A DNA stretch of 64,000 bases from Theobroma cacao (lineage: Eukaryota; Streptophyta; Magnoliopsida; Malvales; Malvaceae), in NCBI RefSeq assembly GCF_000208745.1, contig NC_030851.1:11867512-11931511 (forward strand), written 5' to 3'. Numbering within the stretch: position 1 is the first letter of the stretch; each line of letters begins with the position of its first letter. Shown here in pieces: positions 23,801 through 36,843 of this stretch. The translations under genes and the position numbers were made by a program. The notes below the pieces were generated by a model. That model was given only the letters and a program-made list of their open reading frames with translations. It had not been told where the DNA came from and made no database searches.

Positions 23801-24543
23801 ATTGGGACAAGCATTGCCCTCTATGGGGTTTAAAGAAACATAATTCCTTTCCTTTGGACACTTGTGCACGGTATATTTTGTGCATTATATTACTCGTATA
23901 TATGGAATATCCTACTCCCACAAGCCATGTTCTGCGAGGCTGCCAAATTCAGGGTGCATTGCTTCTTGAAAACATGATTGAAATCAGACATGGACTAATT
24001 AATAGGTAGGGCAAGACAAGGATTGGACGGCTTAGCTCAAATTTCTACCATCCTTGGTGATCTAGAAGAAGGTTTGGTAAACATTAGCTTTTATCTGGGT
24101 TTAGTTTGATCTAGTACTAGCTGTTAAATTACCCGAATGCTATCTGAAAACTACTCCCTAGATGCAAAAATACTCCTACTCCTAGCCACGATTCAATATG
24201 AAAACACTCTCAGCCACAAGTCCTTGATCTAGACTCATAAACTGACCAGGTATGGTTTGGGAGACACCAGCCTGTAATAGCCCAGCTAACACAATATTTT
24301 ACATTATTAGTGACGAGCAACACGACTGATTGATTAGCTCAAGTGTCGATTGGTCCACTTTGATTTGCTAAGCATTTTCTATTTGTTGGCATCTGAGATA
24401 ACCACCATGCCTCGTTAAATAATAGTAGCAATAAGCAACCACCGTTAATCAATCAAATTTCACAAGTTTAGAAACACACAGCAACCTTTTTAAACTGTTT
24501 TCTTAAACCCATTATTTTGTTGCATTAACAGAGTGGTTTTGTC
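20870..24543. other. Intergenic, no gene established
   Basis: Two minus-strand stretches look mildly exon-like (about 22458-22384 between TTTACAG and GTAAGC; about 22295-22230) and 23460-22880 is pyrimidine-rich like a transcribed leader. No protein family is recognisable and the longest open stretch (23459-23121, -) is low-complexity Phe/Leu/Ser. The right part (about 23700-24543) is the upstream region of the fasciclin-like gene; no clear TATA box was seen there. Confidence 0.35.
21117..21180 (+). mobile_element. Possible CACTA element terminus
   Basis: CACTAGAAAAAACACC (21117-21132) followed by GCTTTGTTGCGGGTCTATAA resembles the 5' end of plant CACTA elements, where CACTAnAAAAAA is followed by GCGGC-type subterminal repeats. 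A convincing partner end was not found. Confidence 0.3.
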
Positions 24544-24657
24544 TTGTTCAAGAGTCTAGCCAGCTCATTCCAGCAGAGTTCCACTCCCCACATCTTATCC
24601 CATAAAATCCCCATTGGCTCCCCTTCACATTCACAACATCTCCAACACAAGCAAATC

Positions 24658-25407
24658 ATGGCTTCAGCTACTGTTTCTTCCATTCCCCTCACTCTGTCTG
24701 CTCTCTTCCTACTTTTCACTTCTACAGCCTTAGCACAGACAGCTCCCGCCCCTGCCCCCCCTGGCCCCTTAAACTTCACTGGAATCCTTGATAAAAATGG
24801 CCAATACACCTACTTCCTTCGCCTTTTAGCAGAGTCTCAAGTCGGCAGCCAAATACAAAATCAGCTCAACAGCACCACCGAAGGCTTTACCGTTCTTGCT
24901 CCCACAGATAATGCCTTTAACAACCTCAAAGCTGGTACAATCAACAGTCTCGACGAGCAAAAAAAAGTACAACTAGTTTTGTTCCACGTTCTGCCAAAAT
25001 ACTACTCTTTGAACGACCTTCAATTTGTTAGCAACCCAGTTAGAACCCAAGCTACTGGTCAAGATGGTGGGGTTTACGGGCTCAACTTCACTGGCCAGAA
25101 CAACCAGGTTAATGTGTCAACCGGGGTAGTTGAGACGCAGATTAACAATGCACTAACTCAGCAGAAACCTCTGGCAATTTATCAAGTGGACAAGGTGCTG
25201 TTGCCCGCAGAGTTTTTTGAAGCTAAATCGCCAGCTGAAGCTCCTTCACCGGCAACAAAGAAATCATCATCAGGGTCCAACTCTAACTCAACCGCATCAA
25301 CCGCTGATGAGCCAGACTCTGCTGATAATTCAGGTTCAAGTGGGAGGAATATGGGGCTGGGCTTGGTTGTGGGGCTTGCGTTGGCTTGCATGGGGGCTCT
25401 CTCTTGA
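24658..25407 (+). CDS. FLA: Fasciclin-like arabinogalactan protein, FLA11/FLA12 group
   Basis: A secreted, GPI-anchored cell-surface glycoprotein; members of this single-FAS1 group are linked to secondary-wall formation and stem strength. The single-exon protein has 249 residues, normal for the group. Residues 1-26 form a signal peptide (SIPLTLSALFLLFTSTALA), followed by the arabinogalactan motif APAPAPPGP. One fasciclin domain spans about 38-182, with the H1-like motif TVLAPTDNAFNNL, a HVLPKYYSL segment and the H2-like IYQVDKVLLPAEFF. Several N-glycosylation sites (NFT, NST, NVS) are visible. A second AGP stretch (SPAEAPSPA) precedes a Ser/Asn-rich linker and a hydrophobic tail (MGLGLVVGLALACMGAL) that fits a GPI-anchor signal. 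An in-frame ATG exists 38 codons upstream (24544); the ATG at 24658 is chosen because it puts the signal peptide at the N-terminus. Confidence 0.92.
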   Translation: MASATVSSIPLTLSALFLLFTSTALAQTAPAPAPPGPLNFTGILDKNGQYTYFLRLLAESQVGSQIQNQLNSTTEGFTVLAPTDNAFNNLKAGTINSLDEQKKVQLVLFHVLPKYYSLNDLQFVSNPVRTQATGQDGGVYGLNFTGQNNQVNVSTGVVETQINNALTQQKPLAIYQVDKVLLPAEFFEAKSPAEAPSPATKKSSSGSNSNSTASTADEPDSADNSGSSGRNMGLGLVVGLALACMGALS

Positions 25408-26313
25408 CCAGATATGAAGTTTGTATTTTGTGGAGTCGGCATTTTTTCACATTTTCTTCCTTTTTCAAACGGATAAGTGTCTATTGGGGCTTTGAACAGA
25501 GACTTCTCATCCACATTATATGTATTACTTTCATTTTTGTTGATTTGCTTGTGCATTTGCTTGGTTGTTTCAGAAAATGCTTTAGCCTCTCCATTTGATC
25601 TCTTCCCTTGTATATATTTCTCTTTCTCTAATGTTATTTTCATGAACAATTATGTGAGAGAATAAGGAGCAGCGAGAAGTTCAAATTATCAGCTAGCAGG
25701 AACGAGATTTGGAGAATGATAAACACAAATGTCACCGTATAATACTAATTCTGATTTCTGAACGTGGTTGCCACCTCATTCTGCAATACTATATCAACTA
25801 GTTGATGACCTTAAAAGTGAATGATCGCCCAAATCTCAACTGAATCATTCTCAAGGTCAACTTTAGTTTAGTAATTCAACACTGTGTGTTTAACACTACA
25901 TCAAACCAAATGCTCTATTTCTTTCTCTATTATTAATTTAGTGTTACTACATCAGTGTCCCCTCACATGTCCTTATTTAAGTTTTGATCACGGCAGGACA
26001 AAGTCCAAGGAGTGTATATATATATACACCCTTAGCATTTCTCTTCTCCATATGTGGATTTAAAAAAAAATAGAATGTTTTGAATCAATGTCCTTTCTTA
26101 TGGTCTTCTCATTTTGCAGGTTACACATTATTAAACTTTTTAATAAATTAAGCGAAATTTTGTAAAATTTTAGTGAACAAAAATGTAAAGACAACAGAGT
26201 TTTATTAAGAATGTGCTTCAAAATAAGATAAAGAGTATGACATTTTGTTATGTCAAAAGGTCACATTGCATGTTGAATAACTTATGGAATGTATATAGTA
26301 TGTGCGGAAAAAA
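25408..26313. other. Intergenic between convergent FLA and MLO genes
   Basis: Contains the 3' regions of both genes (FLA +, MLO -). A TA microsatellite occurs at about 26015-26026. Open stretches on either strand near 25480-25665 lack any family resemblance. Confidence 0.5.
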
Positions 26314-29300
26314 TTATGACATATTCATATGTTGCTCATCAGATTTTGTTAGCATTGAACTGGAGGTGTCTTCTTCTATTGCTGGACTAATTTCTCCAAT
26401 GCCATTGCCTGGTTCTGGTTGTCTCCAGCTGCTTCCAAAAGAGATTTCACCATCATAGCTGCCTCCGGTGATGGTCTTGGGCGTTGCTTTCTCTTTAGAG
26501 ATTTCCGAAGTTGGAGTGCTTGTCGTGGAAGGCTGCACATCATCTTCTGTAATCTCATTGCAAGAATAGCTTATGGCTGAGATTGGATGTTCATTCTTTG
26601 CAGCCATGACTAATGCATTAATGGTGTCAGGAAGTGAGGAGTTTGGTGAGTTTTTGGTTGAAGTAGATTCGTCCCTGGAAAGACTGACTTTTGCTTTATG
26701 GTGCCAATGCTTCAGGCCTCTGACTACACTTTCTGTGAATATTGCGCTGTTCATGCTAGAACCCATCTGCAAGAGTAATTTGTCCCAGAAGGGGGGAAAT
26801 AATTATAACCATACTTGAATCATGCATAATAGCATCCTAAACCCAATACATTATTAGTCCCACTGGATGGCTGTTTTGGATTAGAGATTACAAAGCACAC
26901 ATATTAGGCTATCCTTCCATAACCATGAAGGAAATTTGTTTCCCTTCTTTTCCTCTGGTTCTAAACAAATAAAGGATTTGTTCTGAAGCATTGCAATTGT
27001 ATGACTAGGTTGTATTCTGTGTAGCCTTTGCTTAAAGTTCCAGCTGTGGATTTAATCTAGGTGCCTAATTTTTCCATGCTCATCAAATTTTTTTTTGGAC
27101 CATCTTAGTCAACTTCCTCTTCCAAGGAAGTTTTTTTTTTTTTTTTTTCTTATTTGTTAATAAAAAATTGAGATTGAAACAATTCTTCAATTTGGGTTGT
27201 GGTAGGGTAATGTACTGAAAGCATTCTCAGTTCTAGCTCCTAATTGTGGTCTGTTATAGTAGTTCGAGACACATAAAAATCTCTAATACCTCCCATATTT
27301 TGACACAGCAATGTTCTTGTATTTGTACCTGGGTGACGAGTGCATAAAGAGGCAGGGTAAGATAACCGCAAAGTAACTGCATAAATACACCCATCACAAT
27401 CCTTATGGCAAAGTCCTCCGTTCCTTGATTGAAGCAAGATCTAAGCCCATACTCATACTGTCATTGTTAAAGAGGTCAGCTTTGGATGTCAACATATCCT
27501 GATTCCTGAGTTTACCAACTTAAAATACCTACCAATGTCCAGGCAAAGAATGCCAGCTGAAATGAGTTCTGCAATCAAGGTCAACAGCCTTTTTCAGGAT
27601 CTTATCACATTTGTAAAATTCCATTTAACTAATGTTAGGATAGACACCTCTATTACCAAAGGAAAGTGCTAACATTTGCTAAGAAACAGTGTCTTCTCGC
27701 AAAATATATCAGCTCCAAACATTTGGCATCTGTTACTATCAAATTTTTGGTTGCTCATAAACAAGTTAGTTATTGATATTCTCTACCTGGATTAGGACGA
27801 GCTGAAGGAGATGGAGGAGCCATTTAGGTCGACCAAACCAAAATAACTCATCACCGGGCTTCACATGGAAACTCCCTCGAACCACAGAACTATTCTTGTG
27901 ACTCTCCACACACATTTTGGTTATTATGACTTGCAGCTTTGTACCAACAATAAGAATAATCTTCAACAGAAAATGTGAGAGTAGAATGTAGTTAGTATCA
28001 GACTTTAATCATGTCTTTGTAAAGATAAAAGACAGATGGGTGGTTGATCATACCACTAGAGGAAGAAATGGTAGCCAATAATGGTTATAAAATCCTGCAT
28101 CAGAACCAAAGTACGACTCTCTTCAAATAGTACTAGTTATTTAACTAAAGTTATAGAATTTCAATTTTTTATCATATGAGTAACCCTAACAAATTCTGAA
28201 ATCCAGAAGCCTTACTGTGTGCATTGAAAAATATGAAAAGAATGCAGAAGATCCAGATCCAAAACCTGCAAAAGAGAGTGCCAAGATTCTCATTTTCCAA
28301 ATTCAAAGTTCAAAAGTTTCTTCTCTATGGCAATGTGCATTCTGCCAATAAGCATTCTGAATGCCTTTCTAGCTCTCACCAATACCATTGTCCTTATCAA
28401 ATCTTAAATTTCTGTATCAGTGGTATGTTGATCAACTAATTCTTTTGTGAATCATTTGTATGGCAGAGAAATTTTTACCTGATTCCAACCACCTGTTCAA
28501 AATCATTATCGAAAGCTCTTCCAAGGAACTTCTGGAAGTTGAAATTACTCCCTTCAGCAACATTGGCCTGTGGGATCAAGCAAGAATATTTTAGATGCAG
28601 AGTCGTGAAGGATTCAATATATTATATATAGGAGACTATCCAAAGATGAGGCCTGCTCAAATCTGGTGTGAACTTCAGTTCAGCTCATGCAATCTTGGGG
28701 GTATCTAACTCGCTCTTGATGGTGTATATAAAAGCTAAAAGCCCAAATTTCTGTACATTTCATCATGAATTTATTGGCAATGGGGTCTGGAAGATCTTAT
28801 ATACCAGGATAAACGCATTTCGAAGAGTGAAATAATCAGCTTTTGAGGCTGAGCCACTGAACTGTCGAATGAAACAAACCTAAATCAGAGAGAAAAATGC
28901 AATGTTAACGGTGCTCATCATGAAAGATTTATTCTATTTTAACTACTATTTCCAACACGAAAAGTCTTTTTTCAGTTTATCACATACATGTGATTGACAA
29001 AATTCTAGTTTAACTTACTGGCCAAAGCAAGAGAAAGTGATTGCTCCATAGTTTCAAATGTCGTTGCCCAAAAGATGTTTGACGGGTGAGCCGGAACCTC
29101 ATTGGATCTGTACAGAGTAAGTTTCAGTAAACATACAAGACATAATATATATCAATGTCCAATTTCTATTCCACACACTTCCATATTTACACCACAAACT
29201 TCATTTCCCATCGCAACTCTGGATGCTGTCTAGAGTTTCAGAGAACTGAATATATATATAGATATATATATCAGGTAACGACTTCTCACTTGTGTTCTGC

Positions 29301-30786
29301 AGTTAAGTGAGTATGTTCTTATCGTTTCCTCAAGTATAGGGTGTCTAATTGTTCAGTAGATATCACTTTCAACATTAGCTAAATTAGTAGTACTAAAATG
29401 ATAAGAATTGAAGCCATGGTTACATAATGCAAAATGCCAAATTAACTGCATAGGCCTTAAACTTGGTTCTTTCATGGTATGAAAAGCTTGTGAACTTTTT
29501 GATTGAATTGAGGAATGCAAGTATAAGCTACCATTAGCAATCTGATATTCCAGGGTTCTAGTCTCTTCCTCCCATGTTTTCCATCTCTTCATCTGTTTCA
29601 CAAAAAATTTATTAAAATGTCAATACTATAAATGGGAAGCTTAAACTATCTAAACCATCAACTTCTATCCCCAAAGAAAAGTCAGCAAATTAACTTGAAG
29701 AGGCAACAAGTATGCTCAGATTTTCTGCACATTTTTCCAAGGAACTGGTAGCCTTGCTTATTATATTATAACCTTTATTTATTGTTTGACACGGCATCTC
29801 GTCACCAAGATCTTTTTGAATTGATTTATAGTCTTTGACTCTGAGGATGACAAAATGCTCATACATTCCAATCTAACAATAAAAGAAACTAAACATTTAT
29901 CAACTCATGCTGGACCAGAAAAAATAATTATCTGCACACCCCAAATATTTTCTTTTCCAAGAACGACCAAAAGACAAAAGACTAGAGAGTCCCCGAAATT
30001 GAGCTTCCACAACCTGGGAACCAAGACCAAATAGGTTTATTGTTTTTGAAGCATTGCCTAATATTTCTACAGTTGCGTGACACAGATCAACTGGCTCGGC
30101 AGCTGGTTTGAAAATTAAGCAAAGATGAATAGTATTCAGGTTTGTAGCACAGCAACTAAAACTAATAGAGGCAAAACAATTAATCACCCAAGGAAAAGAT
30201 TACGTTTGGAACCTTGACTAGCCCGAGAGACATTGTTAACACGCAATAAAGAATGTGAAACACTGCCAAAACTGAGATGAAGATGTTTAGCTGCATGACT
30301 CCTTCCCTTGAGATCAGTGACACCATTCCCTGTACCATTGTCAACCAACAAACAGGTATTAGTCCATGATAACCTTGGATGAACAAGCGATTACTGATTC
30401 AAAAGTCGAAAGAACCACAACTTTCAACTACAGTCCTTCAACATTTCTCACCTTTGCCTCGCAGTAGGATTCTTGTTCATCATACTCAACAGAAAGAGTT
30501 GTACTTGATTCTGATGAGCCTGGAATTTGATTTTCAGTTGAAAGAGCCGGTTCAATGAACTCCTCAGGATCTTTGCATGGAAGAAGGGAGTTCGCTATGG
30601 CTTCAGTCACACAAATTTTTGAAATGGGTGCTTCTGATATTGCAAGAAGAAAAGATATGAACCCCATTTTCATCATTTCTGTCGCAAATGTTGAGTCGAA
30701 TTGCAAAAAAAAAAAAATTATATCAAAACACATGAATATTTTGCCTATGCAAGAAGTTTCCAAGGATAGAAGAGAAACAGACCACA

Positions 30787-30833
<47 letters not shown>

Positions 30834-31137
30834 TAAATGCAGACTCTATTGCGAGTTTAGGAGTGTACCACTACCAACCTGTTTTGATCTTTGCTAAAGC
30901 TCTGTAGAGGGATTTTCTTTTCCTTCTTTTTAAAAGCTGAATGATACAAACACTATCATCAGATAAAACATTTATCAATATTCGTCAATTAATTCGATCA
31001 ACTTATGAAAAAAGCAGGGTTACCTTGGTTAAGTAATGAAGAACAGTCTCAATGGTGAAAGAAATGAGAGAGATAAACAAACAAACAAGCGAAACAGCCC
31101 AGGTTGGTGTATGTTCAAGTGAATTTCCTCTGTCCAT
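26314..31137 (-). CDS. MLO: MLO-like seven-transmembrane protein, 14 exons
   Basis: Plasma-membrane seven-helix calmodulin-binding protein; some clade V members are powdery-mildew susceptibility factors. Exons (minus): 31137-31024, 30936-30879, 30678-30452, 30329-30213, 29592-29532, 29107-29019, 28879-28805, 28567-28479, 28265-28216, 28094-28054, 27960-27787, 27568-27533, 27457-27329, 26766-26314. All introns are GT-AG and all phases join, giving 570 residues without a stop. Landmarks: N-terminal [16 protein letters not shown] helix, [18 protein letters not shown] loop, [16 protein letters not shown], the [19 protein letters not shown] segment, [48 protein letters not shown]. The calmodulin-binding region follows (about 428-447, [17 protein letters not shown]). 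Four loop cysteines (first loop three, SCFNQG one) match the conserved set. The family-like stretches resemble clade V (MLO2/6/12) most, but the first loop is acidic and lacks the usual RRLL, and the C-terminus lacks the clade V D/E-F-S-F end. Confidence 0.93.
30788..30829. repeat. (AT)n microsatellite in an MLO intron
   Basis: About 20 uninterrupted AT units in the intron between MLO exons 2 and 3. Confidence 0.9.
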
Positions 31138-31639
31138 ATCTCTAATAATTTTGACTACCAATCAAGAACAAGGAGAGAGAAGACTGATACGTCCTTGCAT
31201 TTATAGCTTAATTAGTGAGGGATGACTATAGTAACAAAAAAAAAAAGATTGAGAGCAATTTGTCAAGCAGACTAAGTCCAAACATGCATATAGTTGTCTA
31301 ATTGTTATATCTGCGTACAGTGAAGGGAACTGGCTTCTTGTTGAAAATTTCTGCGATCATCACATCGTGGATTCAGCATTATGTCAGCATATGCCACGTG
31401 CAAAGCCAAAGACGGCATTAAGAAAAAACAAAGGGGGAAGAAGCTGGAGGACTGGAGGAGGCAATATTTCTACTTTTTTTTTTTTTGGAANTGGGATCAA
31501 ACACTGTATAAAATTTATCCTTGAAAAGAAGAGCATAATGAGACTCAATAAGCTGTCTAACACTGAGCAAATTTTGGTTAGCCTTAGGGACAAAAAAGAC
31601 ATTAGAAATATACTTATTACCTGACTAAGTTTCAACCAT
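31138..31639. other. Upstream region of MLO
   Basis: Promoter-side sequence of the minus-strand MLO gene with poly-A at about 31238 and poly-T at about 31476-31488; one unresolved base at 31491. No TATA box is convincing. The left border of the transposon block follows. Confidence 0.5.
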
Positions 31640-32426
31640 AACAGTCCTTATACCAAGTATCTTCAAAAAGGTCTATTACCAATCTCTACTTTGGACCTAT
31701 AACTCTTGTCCAAGGTAGAAAACTAACTCTCATCACCAGTTAGGTGTTTGAGCAGACACTATCAATCAACCACAAATTCTTCTTGACTGAATATTCGACT
31801 TCTTTAGCCATGAATAACATCTCCTAAAATTCTTCAACTTGTTTAACTAGTGCAGCCTTTTCATTAGCTTTAGAACCTTTGTTTTTGCAGACTTTTTCAA
31901 AATGACCAAGTTGGTTATAAACCCTACATTTTACATTGGGTTTGTACTAACAAAATTTTACCGAATGTGTGGTTTTCTTGTAGTGAGGACTGGGTTGATA
32001 CTTTTGCTTCTGTTTTCCAAATTTTCCATCAGTTACTTTCTTATCCTTATCGTTCCTAACAACTTCATTCTTCCTTGTGCTACTACTGCTCACTTTGAGA
32101 TTCCTAGTTTGAGCTACCAAGGCACTGTCAACTATACTTTTTTGCCTAAATGCTCTTCTCTATTCAAGGCCCTCCGGAGCATTTACCAGCTCTTTCAAAG
32201 TCAACTGAGCAATGTCCTTGGAATCTTTTCAGGAAAAAACCTTGGATTCATGCCTTTCTGAAAGGTTCAGCAGCATCTTATGTGTCAACCTTTCCTCAGT
32301 CATAGCCTTACCCAACAACCCCAATTGATTCACTATACTCATCATTTTCCCAAAAAACTTCTTAATAGTTTCATCATCTTCCATCCTTAACATCTCAAAT
32401 TGTCTAAATAAATTCAATGATTGAAT
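31640..32426 (-). mobile_element. Copia gag fragment (different element)
   Basis: Minus strand 32420-32229 reads LNLFRQFEMLRMEDDETIKKFF and IVNQLGLLGKAMTEERLTHKML, a copia gag (UBN2) segment. Further down come a zinc-knuckle-like CRVYNQLGHFEKVCKNK and a protease-like NLWLIDSVCSN, with several stops. The homologous part of the neighbouring element (32427-37194) differs clearly in sequence, so this is another family member, truncated exactly at the LTR of that element. Confidence 0.75.
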
Positions 32427-32777
32427 TGTTATATTTCTAGTCTTTAACAGAGAGCAAGTTGTCAAAGATACTCTGTTATAAAACTAAAACAGAAAGGCTT
32501 TCAAAACTTGAAAGAAAGACTATCGATGGTTACAAGAAACTGCAAGTCTGCTTCATTGATCAGATTAAAGTACAAGTTAAATATGCAGTAGGCATAATTA
32601 GCACTTGTAACATACTATAGACACAGGTGTTATGGCATAAAGACAACAAACTCATGCAGCTATACACGTAGGAGATGGAATTAGTAGAAAACATGCATGA
32701 CTAATGACCACTACAATGAAGCAAAGTATAACAAAAGCTTGACAAGTGTACATTATCATGCAAGTATTAACTTAACA
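32427..32777 (-). repeat. 3' LTR of the copia element
   Basis: 351 bp, direct repeat of 36844-37194. It abuts an unrelated gag fragment at 32426. Confidence 0.9.
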
Positions 32778-35700
32778 CTCCTCCTTAATACTTACATATA
32801 CACTGAGTTTGCTTCTAAGACTCTCAAATTTTGGCTTTGGCAGTGTCTTGGTCATTATATCAGCTAGTTGCCTATCAGAATTGCAATGGTGGAAGACGAC
32901 ATCTCCATTCTTTTCAGCATCACGAATGGCATGGGATTTAATCCTAATGTGCTTTGTCTTCCCATGATACACAGGATTTTTTATGATGGCAATTGCTGAC
33001 TTGTTGTCAATGAACATGTTAGTTGCTTGAGTCTGAGGAAAATACAAGTCATCAAGTAGTTTTCTCAACCAAACAGCCTGGTTTGAAGCTTCAGCAGCTG
33101 AAATATATTCAGCTTCACATGAGGACTGAGCAACCACTGATTGCTTGTGGGAATTCCATGAGAATACTCCATTTCCAAGTGTAAACACATAGCCAGAAGT
33201 ACTTTTAGAGTCATCTAAGTTTCCTCCCCAATCACTATCTGAGAAACCAGTGAGTTTGAAGTCTTGCTTTCTTGTGAAATGAATTTCATAATCCAAGGTT
33301 CCTTTAAGATACCTTACAATTCATTTACCAGCAGCATGGTGCAATCTCCTACATAAACCTTGAAAGAAAACTCAAAGAGGACATGATATAAGGTCTTGAG
33401 GAACATACATAAAGAAGGCTTCCAATTAAGCTTCTATAAATTGATGGATTTTGAAGCTGAATTCCACTGTCAATTATGAGTTTGTCATTCACAACCAAAG
33501 GAGTTAAAATAGGCTTGCATTGGCTTATTCCAAATCTCTTCAACATTTCATAGACATAGTTTCTTCGTGACAACTGAATGCCTTCAACTAATTGTGTGAT
33601 TTGCAGTCCAACAAAATAGCTTATTGGACCAAAGTCTGTCATATCGAATTCATCTTGCATTTCCTTCCTGAATTTATCCAAGGCAGCATCATCTCTTCTA
33701 GTAACCAAAAGGTCATCAACATATAAGGAGACAATTAGTTGCTGATCTTTGGTACTCAAAATGAAGAGAGTAGCTTCATTACAACTTTTCACAAAGCCTT
33801 GCTTGGATAAATAACTATCAATTCTGCTGTACCAGCTTCTGGGAGCCTGCTTTAAGCCGTATAAAGCTTTGTGAAGCTTGTAGACTTTGTCTTGATCAGC
33901 TAACAACTTGAACCCTTCAGGCTGCTCAGCATAAATTTCTTCTTCAAGTACTCCATTCAAGAAGGCAGATTTGACATCTAAATGATGCACCTTTCAACCC
34001 ACAGCAGCAGATAAAGCAAGCAGTAAACGAATTGTATCATAGCGAGCAACAGGAGCATAAGTTTCAGTATAATCCAAACCTGGTATTTGACTGAACCCTT
34101 TCACGACTAAGCGAGCTTTGTTCTTGTTTAAGCTCCCATCAGGATTTAGTTTCCTCTTATACACCCACTTGACTGGAAGAACATGTTGGTTTGATGGTCT
34201 GTCAACCAAGCTCCAAGTTTGATTTTTGTTAATCACTTCCAGTTCATCAAACATAGCATTTATCCACTCAGGATGTTGCATGGCCTCTGCAAATGTGTTT
34301 GGCTCTGCTATGGCCACAAAGCTACTATGATAAATATCATAAATGGACCGTGACCTTTTCACAGGCTCATCATCAATGTTATCATCAGAAATTGGTTCAT
34401 CAGCAACCACATCATTTTCATGCACATCTGTATTCACAAAGATAGGAGCAGGCACCTGATTATTGGCAGTAGTTTGTGTGTTCCAATTCCAGTTGGAAGC
34501 TTCATCAAATGTAACATTTCTGCTAATAATTATTCTGTCATTTTTTGGTAGATAAATTTGATAGGCCTTTGACTGTGTGCTGTAGCCTATGAAAATACCC
34601 TTGTGAGCTTTTGGTTGAAGCTTATCACGCTGTGTGTCTGGCACATGACAGTAGCAAATGCTCCCAAATATTCGAAGATGATCAACAGATGGTCTAAAGC
34701 CATACCAAGCTTCAAATGGAGTTTTGTTCATTAAGGCTTTAGTAGGAAGCAAGTTGAGCAGATATACTGCTGTGCTAGCAGCTTCAGCCCAAAATTTCTT
34801 GGGCAGATTCTTCTCGAACAACAAACATCTGCACATTTCAAGTATTGTTCTATTCTTTCTCTCAGAAACACCATTCTGTTGAGGAGAGTATGGTGCAGTG
34901 AGTTGATGAGAAATTCCAGTACTCAGGAGAAATTCATAAAACTCATTCGAGGTATATTCACCTCCATTATCAGACCTCAAGGTCTTTATCTTGCAACCTG
35001 TCTCAAGCTCTACTTTGGCCTTAAACTTCAAGAACATTTCAAATACTTCAGATTTTGCTTTCAGGAAATAAATCCAACAAAATCTAGACATATCATCAAT
35101 GAATATTAAGTAGAACCTACTGCCAACCAATGACTCAACTTTCATAGGACCTGCTACATCAGTATGAACCAATTCAAGCTTGATTCTCGCTCGATTCCTA
35201 CTGGCTGGAGGATAGGGCTTCCTTGACAACTTCCCAAATTGACATGCACTGCAAACTGGACCTTTGTTAGACAATTTAGGTAAGTTATCAAGTAAACCAG
35301 CGAAACTTACTTGATTAAGAGAGGGATAGTTGCAGTGCCCAAGCCGCTTATGCCATAAGTTTGTCTCATCAACAACTGTGGTTGCTTGCATGCAGGAATC
35401 ATTCCAATTTAGGGAGAAGATTCTGTTTCTCATTAGAATAGTCATCAAATAATCACCTGTGGGTTCATAGATAGTACATGCAGAATCTTGAAACAATAAA
35501 ACATAAGAGTTTTCCACCATTTGTCCAACACTCAACAGATTTTGAGTGATGGTTGGAACTAAAAGAACCTCAGAGATGTGCTTGGTGCCAGAACAAGCTT
35601 GCACACTGACTGTCCCTTTTCCTACCGCATGTAGGTAAAGCCCGTTGCCTATTTTAACTTGTGAGCTATAATTCTTGTCCAAATCAACAAACATAGCTTC

Positions 35701-36723
35701 AAAAGGAGTCATATGATTGGAGCATCCACTATCGAGCAGCCATTGAAGATTATCAACTTGATGAGAATTTGTCAGTGCCATAAACAATGTTTCTTCAGCC
35801 ATTACAGCTTTTTTAGTCTCCTTTGCTGGTTTTTCTAGTGCAGTTTGTTTGTTCTTACAAACTTTCTCCATGTGACCAACTTCACTGCAAGCTTTGCATT
35901 TAGCATCTGGCCTAAACCAGCAGTGTTCTTCTGCATGGTTCCGTTTCTTGCAATAAGAACACATTTTAAACTTGTTTGTTTTGCTGGATGAATGACTTGG
36001 TTGGTAAGGCTTTTTATCTTTCTCTTTGAAATTTTTCTTAGAGCCAGAATCAATGTTGCCTTTCCCTTTGTGTTTAGCAACTAATGCACCCTCCACAGTA
36101 GCATCTTGACGTGCAATTCTCCTCTGTTCATAAGCTTCAAGTGCACTCACTAGCTCAGTAACAATGAGTTGAGTCAAGTCTTTAGTTTGCTCTAAAGAGG
36201 ACACTGTTGCTTCAAATTTTTCTGGAACATTGTTAAGAATTTTTTCAACAATCCGTACCTCTTGCAAGTCTTCACCTAGCATGCGAATCTGATTTACCAG
36301 ACGCATAACTCGATCAGTATAATCCATGACAGATTGATTGTCTTTCATTCTGAGAAGCTCAAACTCTCTTCGAAGATTTTGAGCTCGCATTTGTTTTGTT
36401 CTTGCAGAGCCCTGAAACTCCTCCTGGAGTTTGTTCCATGCTTGCTTTGCAGTCTTGCAACCCATGATTCTGCTAAATATTGTCTCAGACACAGCTGCAT
36501 GGATGAAGGACAAAGCCCTGTATCGCTTTGCTACCTCTTCAGAATACTGTTTTATCTGAGTAATTGTTGCATTATCTCTCAACGCAAGTGGCTCTTCCTC
36601 AGATTCTATGGCATTCCAGAGGTCATATCCTCTGAGATAGGCCTCCATCTTAATGGCCCACACTGAGTAATTTTTGCCATCAAAGATTGGTGGAGATGGG
36701 TGAGAAACAGTGGGAGTCGACAT
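32772..36723 (-). pseudogene. copia gag-pol polyprotein, broken by two stops and a frameshift
   Basis: The single gag-pol frame begins at 36723. It shows gag (residues 1-230), a zinc knuckle (CKACSEVGHMEKVC), protease (LLDSGCSNHM), the pre-integrase HHCC-like region (WHKRLGHCNYPSL, CSACQFGK) and integrase (HTDVAGPM, RSDNGGEYTS, QQNGVSERKNRT). Reverse transcriptase starts before 34100. A TGA at 33996-33994 replaces the Trp codon expected just before KVHHLDVKSAFLNG. RT continues to 33349 with YGLKQAPRSW and YVDDLLV. A frameshift near 33345 and a TGA near 33322 (an Arg codon in relatives) precede RNase H (33296-32772: SDSDWGGNLDDSKSTSGYVF, CEAEYISAAEA, MTKTLPKPKFE). These lesions mean no full polyprotein is made. 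Confidence 0.9.
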
Positions 36724-36843
36724 ATTACTGAAGGTTGAGAAATTTGAAGAATGGTGGCTTGACTTTAGATGTATGGTGGTTTTTTTTTTTTTTGGTATTT
36801 CAGGTCCAACTGAGATCTTATATTTGCAAGAGCTCTGATACCA

